From contig CAVXZL010000012.1 of NCBI GenBank assembly GCA_963766345.1, positions 1,116,001 to 1,180,000 of the forward strand: DNA of 64,000 nucleotides, read 5' to 3'. This document shows positions 16,956 through 25,393 of the stretch, piece after piece. Origin of the DNA: DASVFB01 sp963766345. Lineage in GTDB: Bacteria > Actinomycetota > Thermoleophilia > Gaiellales > Gaiellaceae. A program made the position numbers and the translations under genes. Numbering within the stretch: the stretch's first letter is position 1; each line of letters starts with the position of its first letter. The notes beneath the pieces are model-generated. The model worked only from the letters and a program-made list of their open reading frames with translations. It did not search any database and was not told the DNA's origin.

Positions 16956-17941
16956 GCCTTCGGCTTCCTGTTGCGCACGCCCCACCACGACGGGCCGACC
17001 GCGCCGGAGAAGTTCCCCGCCGCGCGCAGCTCGCCGTTCGAGTCGATCGTGAGCGGCAGCTGCGGCAGCGGCCTTCCCGCGGGGCCGAAGAGCACGTCGC
17101 CGCCTTTGGCCGGGTCGAACGTCGAGTAGTGGCACGGGCAGACGAGCGCCGGCTTCGGCTCGACCGGCGCGAAGGTCGGCACGCGGTAGAGCGAGATCGC
17201 GCAACCCGCGTGCGTGCAGATCTTCGAGTACGCGACGATCCCGCGCGGCGCCCAGTCCCGGCGCTCGGGCGGCAGATCGAGCTCGCCCGGATCGAGGCGG
17301 ACGACGACGAGCGGCGACCCGTATTCCTCGCGGTCAGCGTGCTCGGGATACGCGGTGTAGAAGACCTTCTGCTCGATGTCGTCGGCGCGGAGCGGACGAC
17401 CGTGCTCGTCGACGAGCCGACGCCCGCGCCTCCAGGGCGCCTTGAAGAACGAATCGACGTCGAGCACCGGCCCGAGCGAGGCCGCGGGCGTGACGAGGGC
17501 GAGGCCGAGCGCGCCGAGCGCTGCGCCGCCCGCGAGCACGAGCAGGCGCCCGCGAGAGATCGAGTCGCCGGATTCCTCGACGAGCTGCACGAGATCCTCC
17601 TGCTCGAACCGCCGTCCCGACGGCGGGTAGTGCTCCGCGAGCTCCTCGGTCACGACGACGCGCTTCGCGAGCACGAGCATCGCGAGAGCGAGGAACACGA
17701 ACGCGAGGCCGAGCGAGAGCCCGAGCCACTGCGTGAGCGAGCCGACGTCGAACGCGTACAGGAACGGGAACGCGAGCGCGCTCGCGGCGGCGGCGAGGAG
17801 CAGCAGCGCGGCGAGGAGCTCGGAGCCGGCGTTCGGTGCACGGCGCTCGACGAGGCGCGGCGGCGGCAGCTCGCGCCGGGACCGGCCGCGGCCGATCAGC
17901 AGCACGCCAGCGGCGACGATCCAGTCCCGCACCTTGCTCAC
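16952..17941 (-). CDS. qcrA: Rieske iron-sulfur subunit of bcc complex
   Basis: 329 residues. Three N-terminal membrane helices (about 8-18, 42-65 and 75-98) plus a helix preceded by SRGR near 140, the actinobacterial QcrA arrangement, then the Rieske domain. Cluster ligands are in CTHAGC near residue 242 and CPCHYS near 268. It passes electrons from quinol to the diheme cytochrome c on the outer face of the membrane. GTGA overlaps at both ends tie it to qcrC and qcrB. GTG 17941 is the overlap start. Confidence 0.95.
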   Translation of the reverse strand: MSKVRDWIVAAGVLLIGRGRSRRELPPPRLVERRAPNAGSELLAALLLLAAAASALAFPFLYAFDVGSLTQWLGLSLGLAFVFLALAMLVLAKRVVVTEELAEHYPPSGRRFEQEDLVQLVEESGDSISRGRLLVLAGGAALGALGLALVTPAASLGPVLDVDSFFKAPWRRGRRLVDEHGRPLRADDIEQKVFYTAYPEHADREEYGSPLVVVRLDPGELDLPPERRDWAPRGIVAYSKICTHAGCAISLYRVPTFAPVEPKPALVCPCHYSTFDPAKGGDVLFGPAGRPLPQLPLTIDSNGELRAAGNFSGAVGPSWWGVRNRKPKA

Positions 17942-18696
17942 TCGCTCGACCTCCGGTTGCCGAGCAGGACGCACGCGGCGACGAGTGCGACGGCGGCGAT
18001 GAGCCACGTGACCATCCCCTCGGGCACCGGGCCGAGGAGGCCGATGCTCCACCCGCCCGGATGCGCCGGGCTCCTCGTGTACTCGACGTAGCGGACGATC
18101 GAGTCGAGCTGCTTGTCGCTGATCGTCCTGCGCGTGAACTTCGGCATCACGTACGGCCCGCTGCGCACCGCCTCGGCGATCTCGACAGTGGTTGCCTTCG
18201 TCAGCGGCGGGATGCGCGCCCCGGACGCGATGCCGCCGCGCGCGACGACCTGGTGGCAGCCGGCGCAGTGGTCGATGAAGAGGCGCATTCCCTTCGCGAC
18301 GCTGCCGCGCTCCGGATGCGGCTGCGGGACCGGAGGCCCCGAGCCGAATGACGCGACGTAGCGCACGAGCTGCCGGATCTGCCGCTCGCCGAAAAGGACG
18401 CGCCGGCGGTACGGCTGCTCGTCCGGTTGCCCGAGCGGCATGTAGCCGGTGCGGAGGTAGAAGTCGGCCGTTCCGGCGCCGACGTTTCGGAGCGACGGCC
18501 CCATGCCGACGACGCCGCCCGCGCCCTGGATCCCCGGCGGCGGCACTCCCTGGCCGACCGCGCCGTGACACGTCGCGCAGTTCGCGGCGTAGAGCGCAGG
18601 TCCGCCGCGAACGTCCGTGACGACTCCCTGCGGTGGCTGCGCGGAGGCCGTCGGCACCGCCGCGAGCACGAGCAGCAGGAGGAAGGCGCGTCTCAT
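17938..18696 (-). CDS. qcrC: Diheme cytochrome c subunit of bcc complex
   Basis: 252 residues: cleavable-looking signal peptide (MRRAFLLLLVLAAVPTASAQ), two c-type heme sites (CATCH near 40, CAGCH near 146), each with a downstream methionine candidate (GYMPLG, YVMPKF), and a C-terminal anchor helix (VTWLIAAVALVAACVLLG). In actinobacterial bcc:aa3 supercomplexes this subunit wires complex III directly to the oxidase, replacing soluble cytochrome c. ATGA overlap with the upstream membrane gene, GTGA overlap with qcrA. Confidence 0.95.
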   Translation of the reverse strand: MRRAFLLLLVLAAVPTASAQPPQGVVTDVRGGPALYAANCATCHGAVGQGVPPPGIQGAGGVVGMGPSLRNVGAGTADFYLRTGYMPLGQPDEQPYRRRVLFGERQIRQLVRYVASFGSGPPVPQPHPERGSVAKGMRLFIDHCAGCHQVVARGGIASGARIPPLTKATTVEIAEAVRSGPYVMPKFTRRTISDKQLDSIVRYVEYTRSPAHPGGWSIGLLGPVPEGMVTWLIAAVALVAACVLLGNRRSSE

Positions 18697-19082
18697 GACT
18701 GGCGGCACGGCACGTGGTCGACGGCGGCGATGCCGCTGAGCAGGATGATCACCAGGAAGAGGACGTTCCCGAGCGACGACGCGGCGACGAAGAAGTGCCG
18801 TCGCCCGATCGGCGCCGGGCCGTCGTACGAAGCGTCGCGCGTCGCGTAGTACAGGGCGGTGGCGCAGACCTCGGCAAAGATCACGACGGTGCCGGCCGCG
18901 ACCATCAACGTGATCTCCCAGGTGTCGACACTCACGCCCCAGCGCGAGCCGCCGATGCCGCAGCGCGCCTCCGTGACGCCGAAGCCGAGGACGAGCTGCA
19001 CCGTCCAGGCGAGCGGCGCGCCGAGCAGCCCGAACCACTGCATGAACTCCTGCGTCGCGCTTCTTTCGAGCGCACGTCTCAC
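18693..19082 (-). CDS. Unknown membrane protein in the respiratory operon
   Basis: 129 residues with three clear hydrophobic helices (WFGLLGAPLAWTVQLVLGFG, WEITLMVAAGTVVIFAEVC, FVAASSLGNVLFLVIILLSG) and two short Cys-containing loops (EARCGIGG, VPCRQS). I recognise no family; length and helix content resemble accessory oxidase subunits (subunit IV/CtaF class), but sequence motifs of those are not seen. It is locked between ctaE and qcrC by GTGA and ATGA overlaps, which argues for a stoichiometric role in the oxidase or supercomplex. GTG 19082 is the overlap start. Confidence 0.78.
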   Translation of the reverse strand: MRRALERSATQEFMQWFGLLGAPLAWTVQLVLGFGVTEARCGIGGSRWGVSVDTWEITLMVAAGTVVIFAEVCATALYYATRDASYDGPAPIGRRHFFVAASSLGNVLFLVIILLSGIAAVDHVPCRQS

Positions 19083-19663
19083 AGCGCCGCCGCCGTCAGG
19101 CAGAGGGCGACGACGACCCCGATGACCGCGACCGCATACCAGTAGAAGGCGATCGCGCGGACGGCGGTGAGGCGGTAGCGCGTCAGTCCCGTCACGAGCC
19201 GAAGCACGAGCCACGCGCTCATGAGGATCCCGACTGCGACGTGCGCGTGCTCGGCGCCGAGCAGCGTGTAGTAGATCGAGCCGTACGAGCTCTCCTGCGG
19301 CGTGAACCTGTCGAGGTCGCTCGACATCTCGTGGATCTGGAGGCCGAGGTACACGCTCTGCACGACGAGCGCGACGAGGAAGAACGCCTGCGCCCGTCGA
19401 GCGAGCCCGGCCGCTGCGGCGCGCGAGCCGAGGAAGACCGGGATGCTCGCTGCGGCGAGGATCCCGGCCAGCACGAGCGGCAGCACGACCTTCGGCTCCG
19501 GAGTTCCCGGCGGCGGCCAGTGCACCGAGCGCACGCGGAGGTAGAAGTACGTGCCGAGCAGCACGCCGAAGAGCGTCGCCTCGGTCGCGACGAACGCGAC
19601 CATGCCCCACCAGCCGTTCGAGCTCGCGGCGCGCGGGCGTGCGGGGACGACGGCTTCCGTCAC
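19079..19663 (-). CDS. ctaE: Cytochrome c oxidase subunit III
   Basis: 194 residues, five membrane helices, the short subunit III form found with caa3 and actinobacterial oxidases. Family features: NGWWGMVAFVATEATLFGVL (conserved Glu in helix III), YFYLRVRSVHWP, and the late helix HAHVAVGILMSAW with the conserved His. Part of the proton-pumping terminal oxidase. GTG 19663 overlaps the ctaD stop by 4 bp. Confidence 0.93.
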   Translation of the reverse strand: MTEAVVPARPRAASSNGWWGMVAFVATEATLFGVLLGTYFYLRVRSVHWPPPGTPEPKVVLPLVLAGILAAASIPVFLGSRAAAAGLARRAQAFFLVALVVQSVYLGLQIHEMSSDLDRFTPQESSYGSIYYTLLGAEHAHVAVGILMSAWLVLRLVTGLTRYRLTAVRAIAFYWYAVAVIGVVVALCLTAAAL

Positions 19664-21570
19664 AGCGGCTCCGGCTCCGGCTCGTGCCAGTGCCACGCGG
19701 CGAGCGCCAGCGCCGCGACGCCGGCGAACGTGACCGCGGCGAGATAGTGCGACAGCAGCACGAGCACGAACAGCAGCGACAAGCAGACCGCGATCGTGAT
19801 CGGCCACGCCGACTCCGATGGCATCTCGAGCACGTCGTCGAGGTAGCCGTCCCGCACCGTCGTCGCGGGCGTCTCGTGCCCGTCGTCGAAGACCCGCGCG
19901 CCGCGGTCGAGGTCGCGCACGTCCTCCGCGCGGTCGGCGAGGTCCCAGTTCGGATACGGGCTCGACACGCGCGGGATGACGGCGAAGTTGTAGTGCGGCG
20001 GCGGCGAGTCGGTCGTCCACTCGAGCGTGCCGCCGAAGAAGGGGTCGCGGCCCGACGGCGGCCCGTAGATGCGGCTCCAGACGAGGTTGAACGCGATCAG
20101 CACGAGCCCGGCCGCGAGGATGAACCCGCCGATCGACTCGATCAGGTTGTAGGCGCCCCAGCCGCTCTCGCTCGGATACGTGTAGATCCGCCGCGTCATC
20201 CCGAGCCAGCCGGCGATGTGCATCGGGAAGAACGTCAGCGCGGTGCCGATGAACGTGAGCCAGAAGCCGGCCTGCGCGAGCCGCTCGTCGTACAGCCGCC
20301 CCGTCACCTTCGGGAACCAGTAGAACAACCCGCCGAGCAGCGGGAAGACGGCCGCGCCGAAGATGATGAAGTGGAAGTGCGCGACGACGTAGTACGTGTC
20401 GGTCGTCGCCTGGTCGATCGGGATCGCGGCGAACGAGATTCCGGAGAGCCCTCCGAGCACGAAGAACACGATGAAGCCGCCGATGAACATCAACGGCGCC
20501 TTGAACAGCGGCCGGCCCATCGTCACCGTCAGCGTCCAGGCGAACACCTGGATCGTGCTCGGGATGACGACCATCATGCTCGCCGCGGCGAAGAAGACGA
20601 CCGCGATCAGCGGCAGCCCCGTCGTGAACATGTGGTGCGCCCAGACGCCGAAGCCGATGAACGCGACGAGCAGCTCGGCGAGCGCGACGAGCGGGAACGC
20701 GAGCATCTTCCGGCGCGAGAAGGTCGGGATGATCGAGGTCGCGATCCCGAATGCGGGCAACACGATGATGTAGACCTCGGGGTGCCCGAAGATCCAGAAG
20801 AGGTGCTGCCAGAGCAGCGGATCGCCGCCGTGGCCGACGTCGAAGAAGTGGAAGCCGGCCTTCCGCTGCAGCTCGAGGAACACGAGGTCGACGGTGAGCG
20901 AGGGCAGCGCGAAGATCAGCGAGAACGACGTCGCGAGGATCGCGAAGCAGAAGAGCGGCATCCGGTTCAGCGACATTCCGGGTGCGCGGTTCTTGAAGAT
21001 CGTGACGACCAGGTTGATCGCTCCGAGCGTCGTCGAGATGCCGGTGAAGATCAGCGCAAGCGCGTAGAAGTCGACATTCGAGCCGGGGTTGTAGCGCTTC
21101 AGCGCGAGCGGTACGTAGTCGAACCAGCCGGCGTTCGGCGCGTGCCCGCTGAAGACGCCCGCGTACAGGAAGATCCCCGACGCGAGGAAGAGCCAGTAGC
21201 TCAGCGCGTTCATGCGCGGGAACGCCATGTCGCGCGCGCCGATCATCAGCGGCACGAGGTAGTTGCCGAACGCGCCGATCTGCATCGGGATGACGGCGAA
21301 GAAGATCATCGTCACGCCGTGCGTCGTGAAGAGCTCGTTGAACCTCTCCGGCGACACGACGTGCTCGTTCGGCTGTGCGAGTTGCGTGCGCATCAGCAGC
21401 GCCTCGACGCCGCCAGCGAGGAAGAACGCCATCGTCGTGAAGAGGTAGAGCAGCCCGATGCGCTTGTGGTCGACGGTCGTCAGCCAGCCGACGAGCCCGG
21501 GACGCTCCTCCCAGATCTCGTGCAGGCGCTCGACGCGCTGCTCCGCTCTCGGCGTGAGGACGGTCGTCAC
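19660..21570 (-). CDS. ctaD: Cytochrome c oxidase subunit I, caa3-type, with C-terminal subunit-IV-like extension
   Basis: Catalytic heme a/a3-CuB subunit, 636 residues. Ligands: FTTHGVTMIFFA (heme a) near 82, WIFGHPEVYIIVLP (CuB His cross-linked to Tyr) near 262, WAHHMFTTG (CuB His pair) near 312, and VVAHFHFIIFG (heme a3 and a) near 398. The core ends near residue 530; the remaining ~100 residues carry two more hydrophobic helices (PITIAVCLSLLFVLVLL, AVTFAGVAALALAAW), a fused subunit IV/III-like tail as in Thermus-type caa3 enzymes. GTG 21570 overlaps the ctaC stop (GTGA). Confidence 0.96.
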   Translation of the reverse strand: MTTVLTPRAEQRVERLHEIWEERPGLVGWLTTVDHKRIGLLYLFTTMAFFLAGGVEALLMRTQLAQPNEHVVSPERFNELFTTHGVTMIFFAVIPMQIGAFGNYLVPLMIGARDMAFPRMNALSYWLFLASGIFLYAGVFSGHAPNAGWFDYVPLALKRYNPGSNVDFYALALIFTGISTTLGAINLVVTIFKNRAPGMSLNRMPLFCFAILATSFSLIFALPSLTVDLVFLELQRKAGFHFFDVGHGGDPLLWQHLFWIFGHPEVYIIVLPAFGIATSIIPTFSRRKMLAFPLVALAELLVAFIGFGVWAHHMFTTGLPLIAVVFFAAASMMVVIPSTIQVFAWTLTVTMGRPLFKAPLMFIGGFIVFFVLGGLSGISFAAIPIDQATTDTYYVVAHFHFIIFGAAVFPLLGGLFYWFPKVTGRLYDERLAQAGFWLTFIGTALTFFPMHIAGWLGMTRRIYTYPSESGWGAYNLIESIGGFILAAGLVLIAFNLVWSRIYGPPSGRDPFFGGTLEWTTDSPPPHYNFAVIPRVSSPYPNWDLADRAEDVRDLDRGARVFDDGHETPATTVRDGYLDDVLEMPSESAWPITIAVCLSLLFVLVLLSHYLAAVTFAGVAALALAAWHWHEPEPEPL

Positions 21571-22520
21571 TTCAGGCTCTGGAGGTAGTCGAGAAGAGCG
21601 GTGAAGTCGTCGCCGCGCATCGGCACCTGGGGCATCCGGTTGCCCGGCTTGAAGTGCTGTGGGTCGGCGATCCAGCCGGCGAGGTGGACGTAGTCGTTGA
21701 CGATCGTCCCCGCGGCGAGCTTCCGCCGCGTCGCGAGGTGCGTGAGGTCGGGGCCGACGTCACCCTGGGCCGGCGTGCCGCGGAGCCGGTGGCACTCGGC
21801 GCAGCCGGCCTCGAGGAAGACATTGCGCCCGCGCTCCTCCGACGGCTTCGCCGGCGCGCGCGCGGGCTTCGCCATGTTCGCCAGCCATGCACGGAACGCG
21901 GCGGGCGGCTGGGCGACGACCGTCGCGACCATGTGCGCGTGCTGGAGGCCGCAGAACTCCGCGCACTCGCCCTCGTAGACGCCGGGCTCGTTCGCCTCGA
22001 GCAGTACGCGGTTCCGCCGCCCGGGGATGAGGTCGATCTTGCGGTTGAGCTGCGGGATCCAGAAGCTGTGGATCACGTCGTCCGTGGTCGTGACGACGTC
22101 GACCGGCACACCCGCGGGGATGTGGATCTCGTTCGCCGTGATCGCCTTCGTGCCCGGGTAGCGCGCCTCCCACCACCACTGGTGGCCGATCACGCGCACC
22201 GTGAGCCGCGTCGAGCCGCGCGCGGGAGCCGCGGTCGAGCGGATGACGACGATGTCGGACCAGAAGAAGAGCCCCGTGAGCAGGACGATCGGCAGCGCGA
22301 TCCCGAGGATCACGACGAGGGCGGTGCCGGCGCGCTCGCCGCCGCCGAACGGCAGCCCCTCGCGGTTGCGCCGTACCCAGCCGAGCAGGAGCAGCACGCA
22401 GACGACGCCGAAGCCGATCCAGCACCCGGCCATCACCCACCACCAGAGATGCGCGATCGCATGCTCCGAATGGCTCTTCGGGTCGAGAGCGTTCTGGTTG
22501 CCGCCGCACCCTGCTGCCAC
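21567..22520 (-). CDS. ctaC: Cytochrome c oxidase subunit II with fused cytochrome c (caa3 type)
   Basis: At least 317 residues: two membrane helices (near 26-46 and 67-87), the CuA cupredoxin domain with GHQWWWEARYPG, the His in DDVIHSFWIPQ, and ECAEFCGLQHAHM (CuA Cys-x3-Cys...His...Met), then a C-terminal cytochrome c domain with CAECH near 232 and a Met in NRMPQVP. The canonical start is GTG 22520, but in-frame codons upstream encode FRRACALVASTLAVALVAAGC, a good lipoprotein signal; that reading would begin at ATC 22569-22571. First gene of the seven-gene respiratory operon, divergent from the GerMN gene. Confidence 0.93.
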   Translation of the reverse strand: MAAGCGGNQNALDPKSHSEHAIAHLWWWVMAGCWIGFGVVCVLLLLGWVRRNREGLPFGGGERAGTALVVILGIALPIVLLTGLFFWSDIVVIRSTAAPARGSTRLTVRVIGHQWWWEARYPGTKAITANEIHIPAGVPVDVVTTTDDVIHSFWIPQLNRKIDLIPGRRNRVLLEANEPGVYEGECAEFCGLQHAHMVATVVAQPPAAFRAWLANMAKPARAPAKPSEERGRNVFLEAGCAECHRLRGTPAQGDVGPDLTHLATRRKLAAGTIVNDYVHLAGWIADPQHFKPGNRMPQVPMRGDDFTALLDYLQSLK

Positions 22521-22661
22521 GAGTGCGACGGCGAGCGTCGATGCGACGAGCGCGCAGGCTCGCCGGAAGATGCGGGTCGTGTCCGTGCCCGCGCGATACC
22601 CGAGGCGGTTTGCGACAAACCGTGAGCAGGGGTCCGTGCGCCGCTTGCGAAGATCGCGGCG

Positions 22662-23420
22662 ATGCGGGTCGCGCTCGTCGTCGTGCTGATCGGTGCGCTC
22701 GCCGCCGGGTGCGGGACCAACTCGTCCTCGGTCGGCGGGAGCACGTCGACCACCACCACGACCGTCACGGTCACCACGACGCAGCAGGCGGCGACGACCG
22801 AGTCGAGCGTCGGGCAGCCCGTCGCGCTCCGGCTGTACTTCCTCGCGCCGGACGGCAAGCTCGCCGCGGTGTCACGGGACGTCGAGCAGACGCAGACGCC
22901 CGGCGCGGCGACGCTGCGCGAGTTGACCGACGCGCCGGACGGGCTGACGACGGAGGTCCCGCCGGGCTTGCAGGTGACGATCGACGCGGGCCGGGCGAAC
23001 GTCACCGGCGCGAAGCTCGATCCTCCGGCGCTCGCGCAGGTCGTCTACGCGCTGACGACGTTCCCCACGGTGCAGTCGGTGAACGGCAAGACGCGCGCCG
23101 ACGTCGAGGCGTTCGTGCCGCCGATCCTCGTCGAGCAGCCGTCGCCGGACACGACGGTGACGAGCCCGCTGCGCGTGACCGGCAACGCGAACACCTTCGA
23201 GGCGACGTTCGACTACCGGCTCGAGGACGCGGACGGCGCGACCCTCGCGAAGAGCTTCGTCACCGCGACCTCGGGCTCGGGAACGCGCGGGACGTTCGAC
23301 TTCACGATCCCGTTCTCGGTCGACTCCCCGCAGGACGGCGCCCTGCGGGTGTTCGAGCTATCGGCTGAGGACGGTTCCGTGGTGCATGAGCGGCTGATCC
23401 CGCTCCGGCTCTCTCCGTGA
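22662..23420 (+). CDS. GerMN-Gmad2 domain lipoprotein
   Basis: 252 residues. Lipoprotein signal with lipobox LIGALAAGC (Cys18), a Ser/Thr-rich linker rich in repeated Thr, a GerMN domain (about 48-150: LRLYFLAPDGKLAAVSRDVE, ATLRELTDAPDG, VNGKTRADVEAF), then a Gmad2 immunoglobulin-like domain (about 155-252: IEx-type strands PLRVTGNANTFEATFDYRL, GTFDFTIPFSV). The family is common outside spore formers as a cell-surface protein of unknown function. Divergent from the oxidase operon; a GAAGAT hexamer lies 7 nt before ATG 22662. Confidence 0.88.
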   Translation: MRVALVVVLIGALAAGCGTNSSSVGGSTSTTTTTVTVTTTQQAATTESSVGQPVALRLYFLAPDGKLAAVSRDVEQTQTPGAATLRELTDAPDGLTTEVPPGLQVTIDAGRANVTGAKLDPPALAQVVYALTTFPTVQSVNGKTRADVEAFVPPILVEQPSPDTTVTSPLRVTGNANTFEATFDYRLEDADGATLAKSFVTATSGSGTRGTFDFTIPFSVDSPQDGALRVFELSAEDGSVVHERLIPLRLSP

Positions 23421-23840
23421 CGGGCTCTTCACGACCAGCACCGGCCGGTGCGAGCGTGCGACGAGCGCCTTCGAGACGCTGCCGAAGATCGCGCTGTGCA
23501 CCGCGCCGAGGCCGCGTGAGCCCACGACGATCAAATCCGCGTCGTGCGTGTCGGCCACGGCGATGAGCGCGTCCGCCGGCGGGCTGTCGAGGATCTCCGA
23601 GTCGGCGTCGACACCCGCTGCGGCCGCCTGCTCGAGCACTTCGTGGACGACCTTTCGCGCGAACGCCATCTCCGCGTCCAGTTGCTGCTGGTAGTACGGC
23701 TGGCCGAGCAGGGCGCTCGGCACGACCCGCGCAAAGACGAACGTCACAGCCGCGCCGAGCGCTTGCGCGAGCTCGAGCGCGCTCTCGACCGCTTCGCCTG
23801 CGCACGCCGAGCCGTCGGTACCGATGACGATCCGCTTCAT
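23358..23840 (-). CDS. Universal stress protein (UspA family)
   Basis: 160 residues, single USP domain: first strand KRIVIGTDGSACAGEAVESA and the ATP-binding signature VVGSRGLGAVHSAIFGSVSK near 118 (G-2x-G-9x-G-S), so it is probably of the ATP-binding class. Cytoplasmic stress or signalling protein. It begins 5 bp after the upstream hypothetical on the same strand and its last ~20 codons overlap the convergent GerMN gene (63 bp). ATG 23840; a weak AGGAAG Shine-Dalgarno precedes it. Confidence 0.92.
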   Translation of the reverse strand: MKRIVIGTDGSACAGEAVESALELAQALGAAVTFVFARVVPSALLGQPYYQQQLDAEMAFARKVVHEVLEQAAAAGVDADSEILDSPPADALIAVADTHDADLIVVGSRGLGAVHSAIFGSVSKALVARSHRPVLVVKSPSRREPERDQPLMHHGTVLSR

Positions 23841-23845
23841 GATGC

Positions 23846-24145
23846 TCACTTCCTCTCGCTCTTGACCGCTTCCGCGAGCTCGTAGAGCGCCCCGACCTCG
23901 GGCGTCGCGATGCGGATCACCTCGCCGTCGGTGAGCTCGAGGACGAGCGCCGGGCGCCCGCCCACGCGATCTCCGGGGCCGCGTCCGAGACGCGAGGACG
24001 CGATCGACGTGTAGGGGATGTGACGCGAGGCGTGACGGCCGCGCCCCGCGCCGTCGAAATCGAGTGCGCTCGTGTCGACGAGGACGCGGCCGGCCATCGC
24101 CGGCCCGCCGTCCTGCCAAACCGCTGCATATCCGGTGGAGCGCAT
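23846..24145 (-). CDS. Hypothetical protein, probable cotranscription with UspA
   Basis: 99 residues, no family recognised. Strand-rich with conserved-looking GRVLVDTSALDFDGAGRG, HIPYTSIASSRLGRGPGDRV and LVLELTDGEVIRIATPE blocks, which is compatible with a small beta-barrel or PH-like fold. Stop codon is 5 bp upstream of the UspA start. ATG 24145 is used; ATG 24097 (MAGRVLVD) is an alternative start. Confidence 0.65.
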   Translation of the reverse strand: MRSTGYAAVWQDGGPAMAGRVLVDTSALDFDGAGRGRHASRHIPYTSIASSRLGRGPGDRVGGRPALVLELTDGEVIRIATPEVGALYELAEAVKSERK

Positions 24146-24298
24146 GCCCGCAGGATCGTCCCGTCTGCGGCACGCGCCATCGGCGCGGGCGCGGAGCGGC
24201 GCTGCGGTGTTCCCGCAGTGGAGTCGGTGCTTGCGCCGATGTTGAGCCGACCCGGCTCCAGAAGGCTAAGAGTCAACTCTCAAAGGAGGCGCTCTGCA

Positions 24299-25393
24299 AT
24301 GAAAGCTCTCGTCTACCACGGGCCGGGCCTCCGGGCCTGGGAAACAGCGCCTGATCCCGCGATCCTCGAGCCGACGGACGCGATCGTCCGCATCGACACC
24401 TCGACGATCTGCGGGACGGACCTGCACATCCTCAAGGGCGACGTGCCCGAGGTGAAGCCGGGCACCGTGCTCGGACACGAGGCAGTCGGCACGATCGTCG
24501 AGACGGGCGCGGCCGTCTCGACGCTGAAGGAAGGCGACCGCGTGCTCGTCTCGTGCATCACGTCGTGCGGCCGCTGCCGCTTCTGCCGCGAGGGCCACTA
24601 CGGCCTCTGCACGGGCGGCGGCGGCTGGATCTTCGGCCACCTGATCGACGGCCTCCAGGCCGAGCTCGCCCGCGTGCCGTTCGCCGACACGTCCGTGCAC
24701 AAGGTGCCGGAGTCGCTGACGGACGAGCAGGTGCTCTTCCTCGCGGACATCCTGCCCACGTCGTACGAGGTCGGCGTCCTGAACGGGAAGGTCGGCCCGG
24801 GCGACACGGTCGCGATCGTCGGCGCGGGCCCGATCGGCCTCGCCGCGGTGATGACGGCGAAGCTCATGACGCCGGGCCGCATTGTCGTGATCGACCTCGA
24901 CACCGCACGCCTCGCGCGGGCACGCGAGTTCGGAGCCGACGTGACGATCGACAACGGCCACGAGGATCCGATCGCCGCCGTGAAGGAGCTGACCGGCGGG
25001 CTCGGCGCCGACGTCGCGATCGAGGCGGTCGGCGTGCCGGAGACGTTCGAGCTCTGCACGGATCTCATCCGCCCGGGCGGCCGCGTGGCGAACGTCGGCG
25101 TGCACGGGCATGCTGTGACCTTGCATCTCGAGAAGCTCTGGATTCAGGATGTGACGATCACGACGGGGCTGGTCGACACCGTCACGACGCCGATCCTGAT
25201 GCAGCTCATCGAACAGGGCAAGCTCGATCCGATGCTCTTCGCGACGCATCGCTTCGCGCTCGAGGACACGATGGCCGCGTACGACACGTTCTCCGCGGCA
25301 GCCGAGTCCAACGCGCTGAAGGTGGTGCTGGGAACGCAGACGCCGGCGATCGAGACGCCGCGCCACGAGGAGTTGGTGGGTGCAGGCGTCTAG
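24299..25393 (+). CDS. Zinc-dependent alcohol dehydrogenase (MDR family)
   Basis: 364-residue medium-chain dehydrogenase/reductase. Catalytic zinc ligands in STICGTDLHIL (Cys39) and GHEAVG (His61, Glu62); structural zinc site CGRCRFCREGHYGLC near 93-107; Rossmann motif GAGPIGLAAV near 176; an Asp at the end of the next strand (VIDLD) points to NAD. Closest in style to bacterial Zn-alcohol dehydrogenases acting on secondary or short alcohols. A strong Shine-Dalgarno (AAAGGAGG) precedes ATG 24299. The next gene starts inside its last codons, linking alcohol oxidation to acyl-CoA metabolism. Confidence 0.94.
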   Translation: MKALVYHGPGLRAWETAPDPAILEPTDAIVRIDTSTICGTDLHILKGDVPEVKPGTVLGHEAVGTIVETGAAVSTLKEGDRVLVSCITSCGRCRFCREGHYGLCTGGGGWIFGHLIDGLQAELARVPFADTSVHKVPESLTDEQVLFLADILPTSYEVGVLNGKVGPGDTVAIVGAGPIGLAAVMTAKLMTPGRIVVIDLDTARLARAREFGADVTIDNGHEDPIAAVKELTGGLGADVAIEAVGVPETFELCTDLIRPGGRVANVGVHGHAVTLHLEKLWIQDVTITTGLVDTVTTPILMQLIEQGKLDPMLFATHRFALEDTMAAYDTFSAAAESNALKVVLGTQTPAIETPRHEELVGAGV

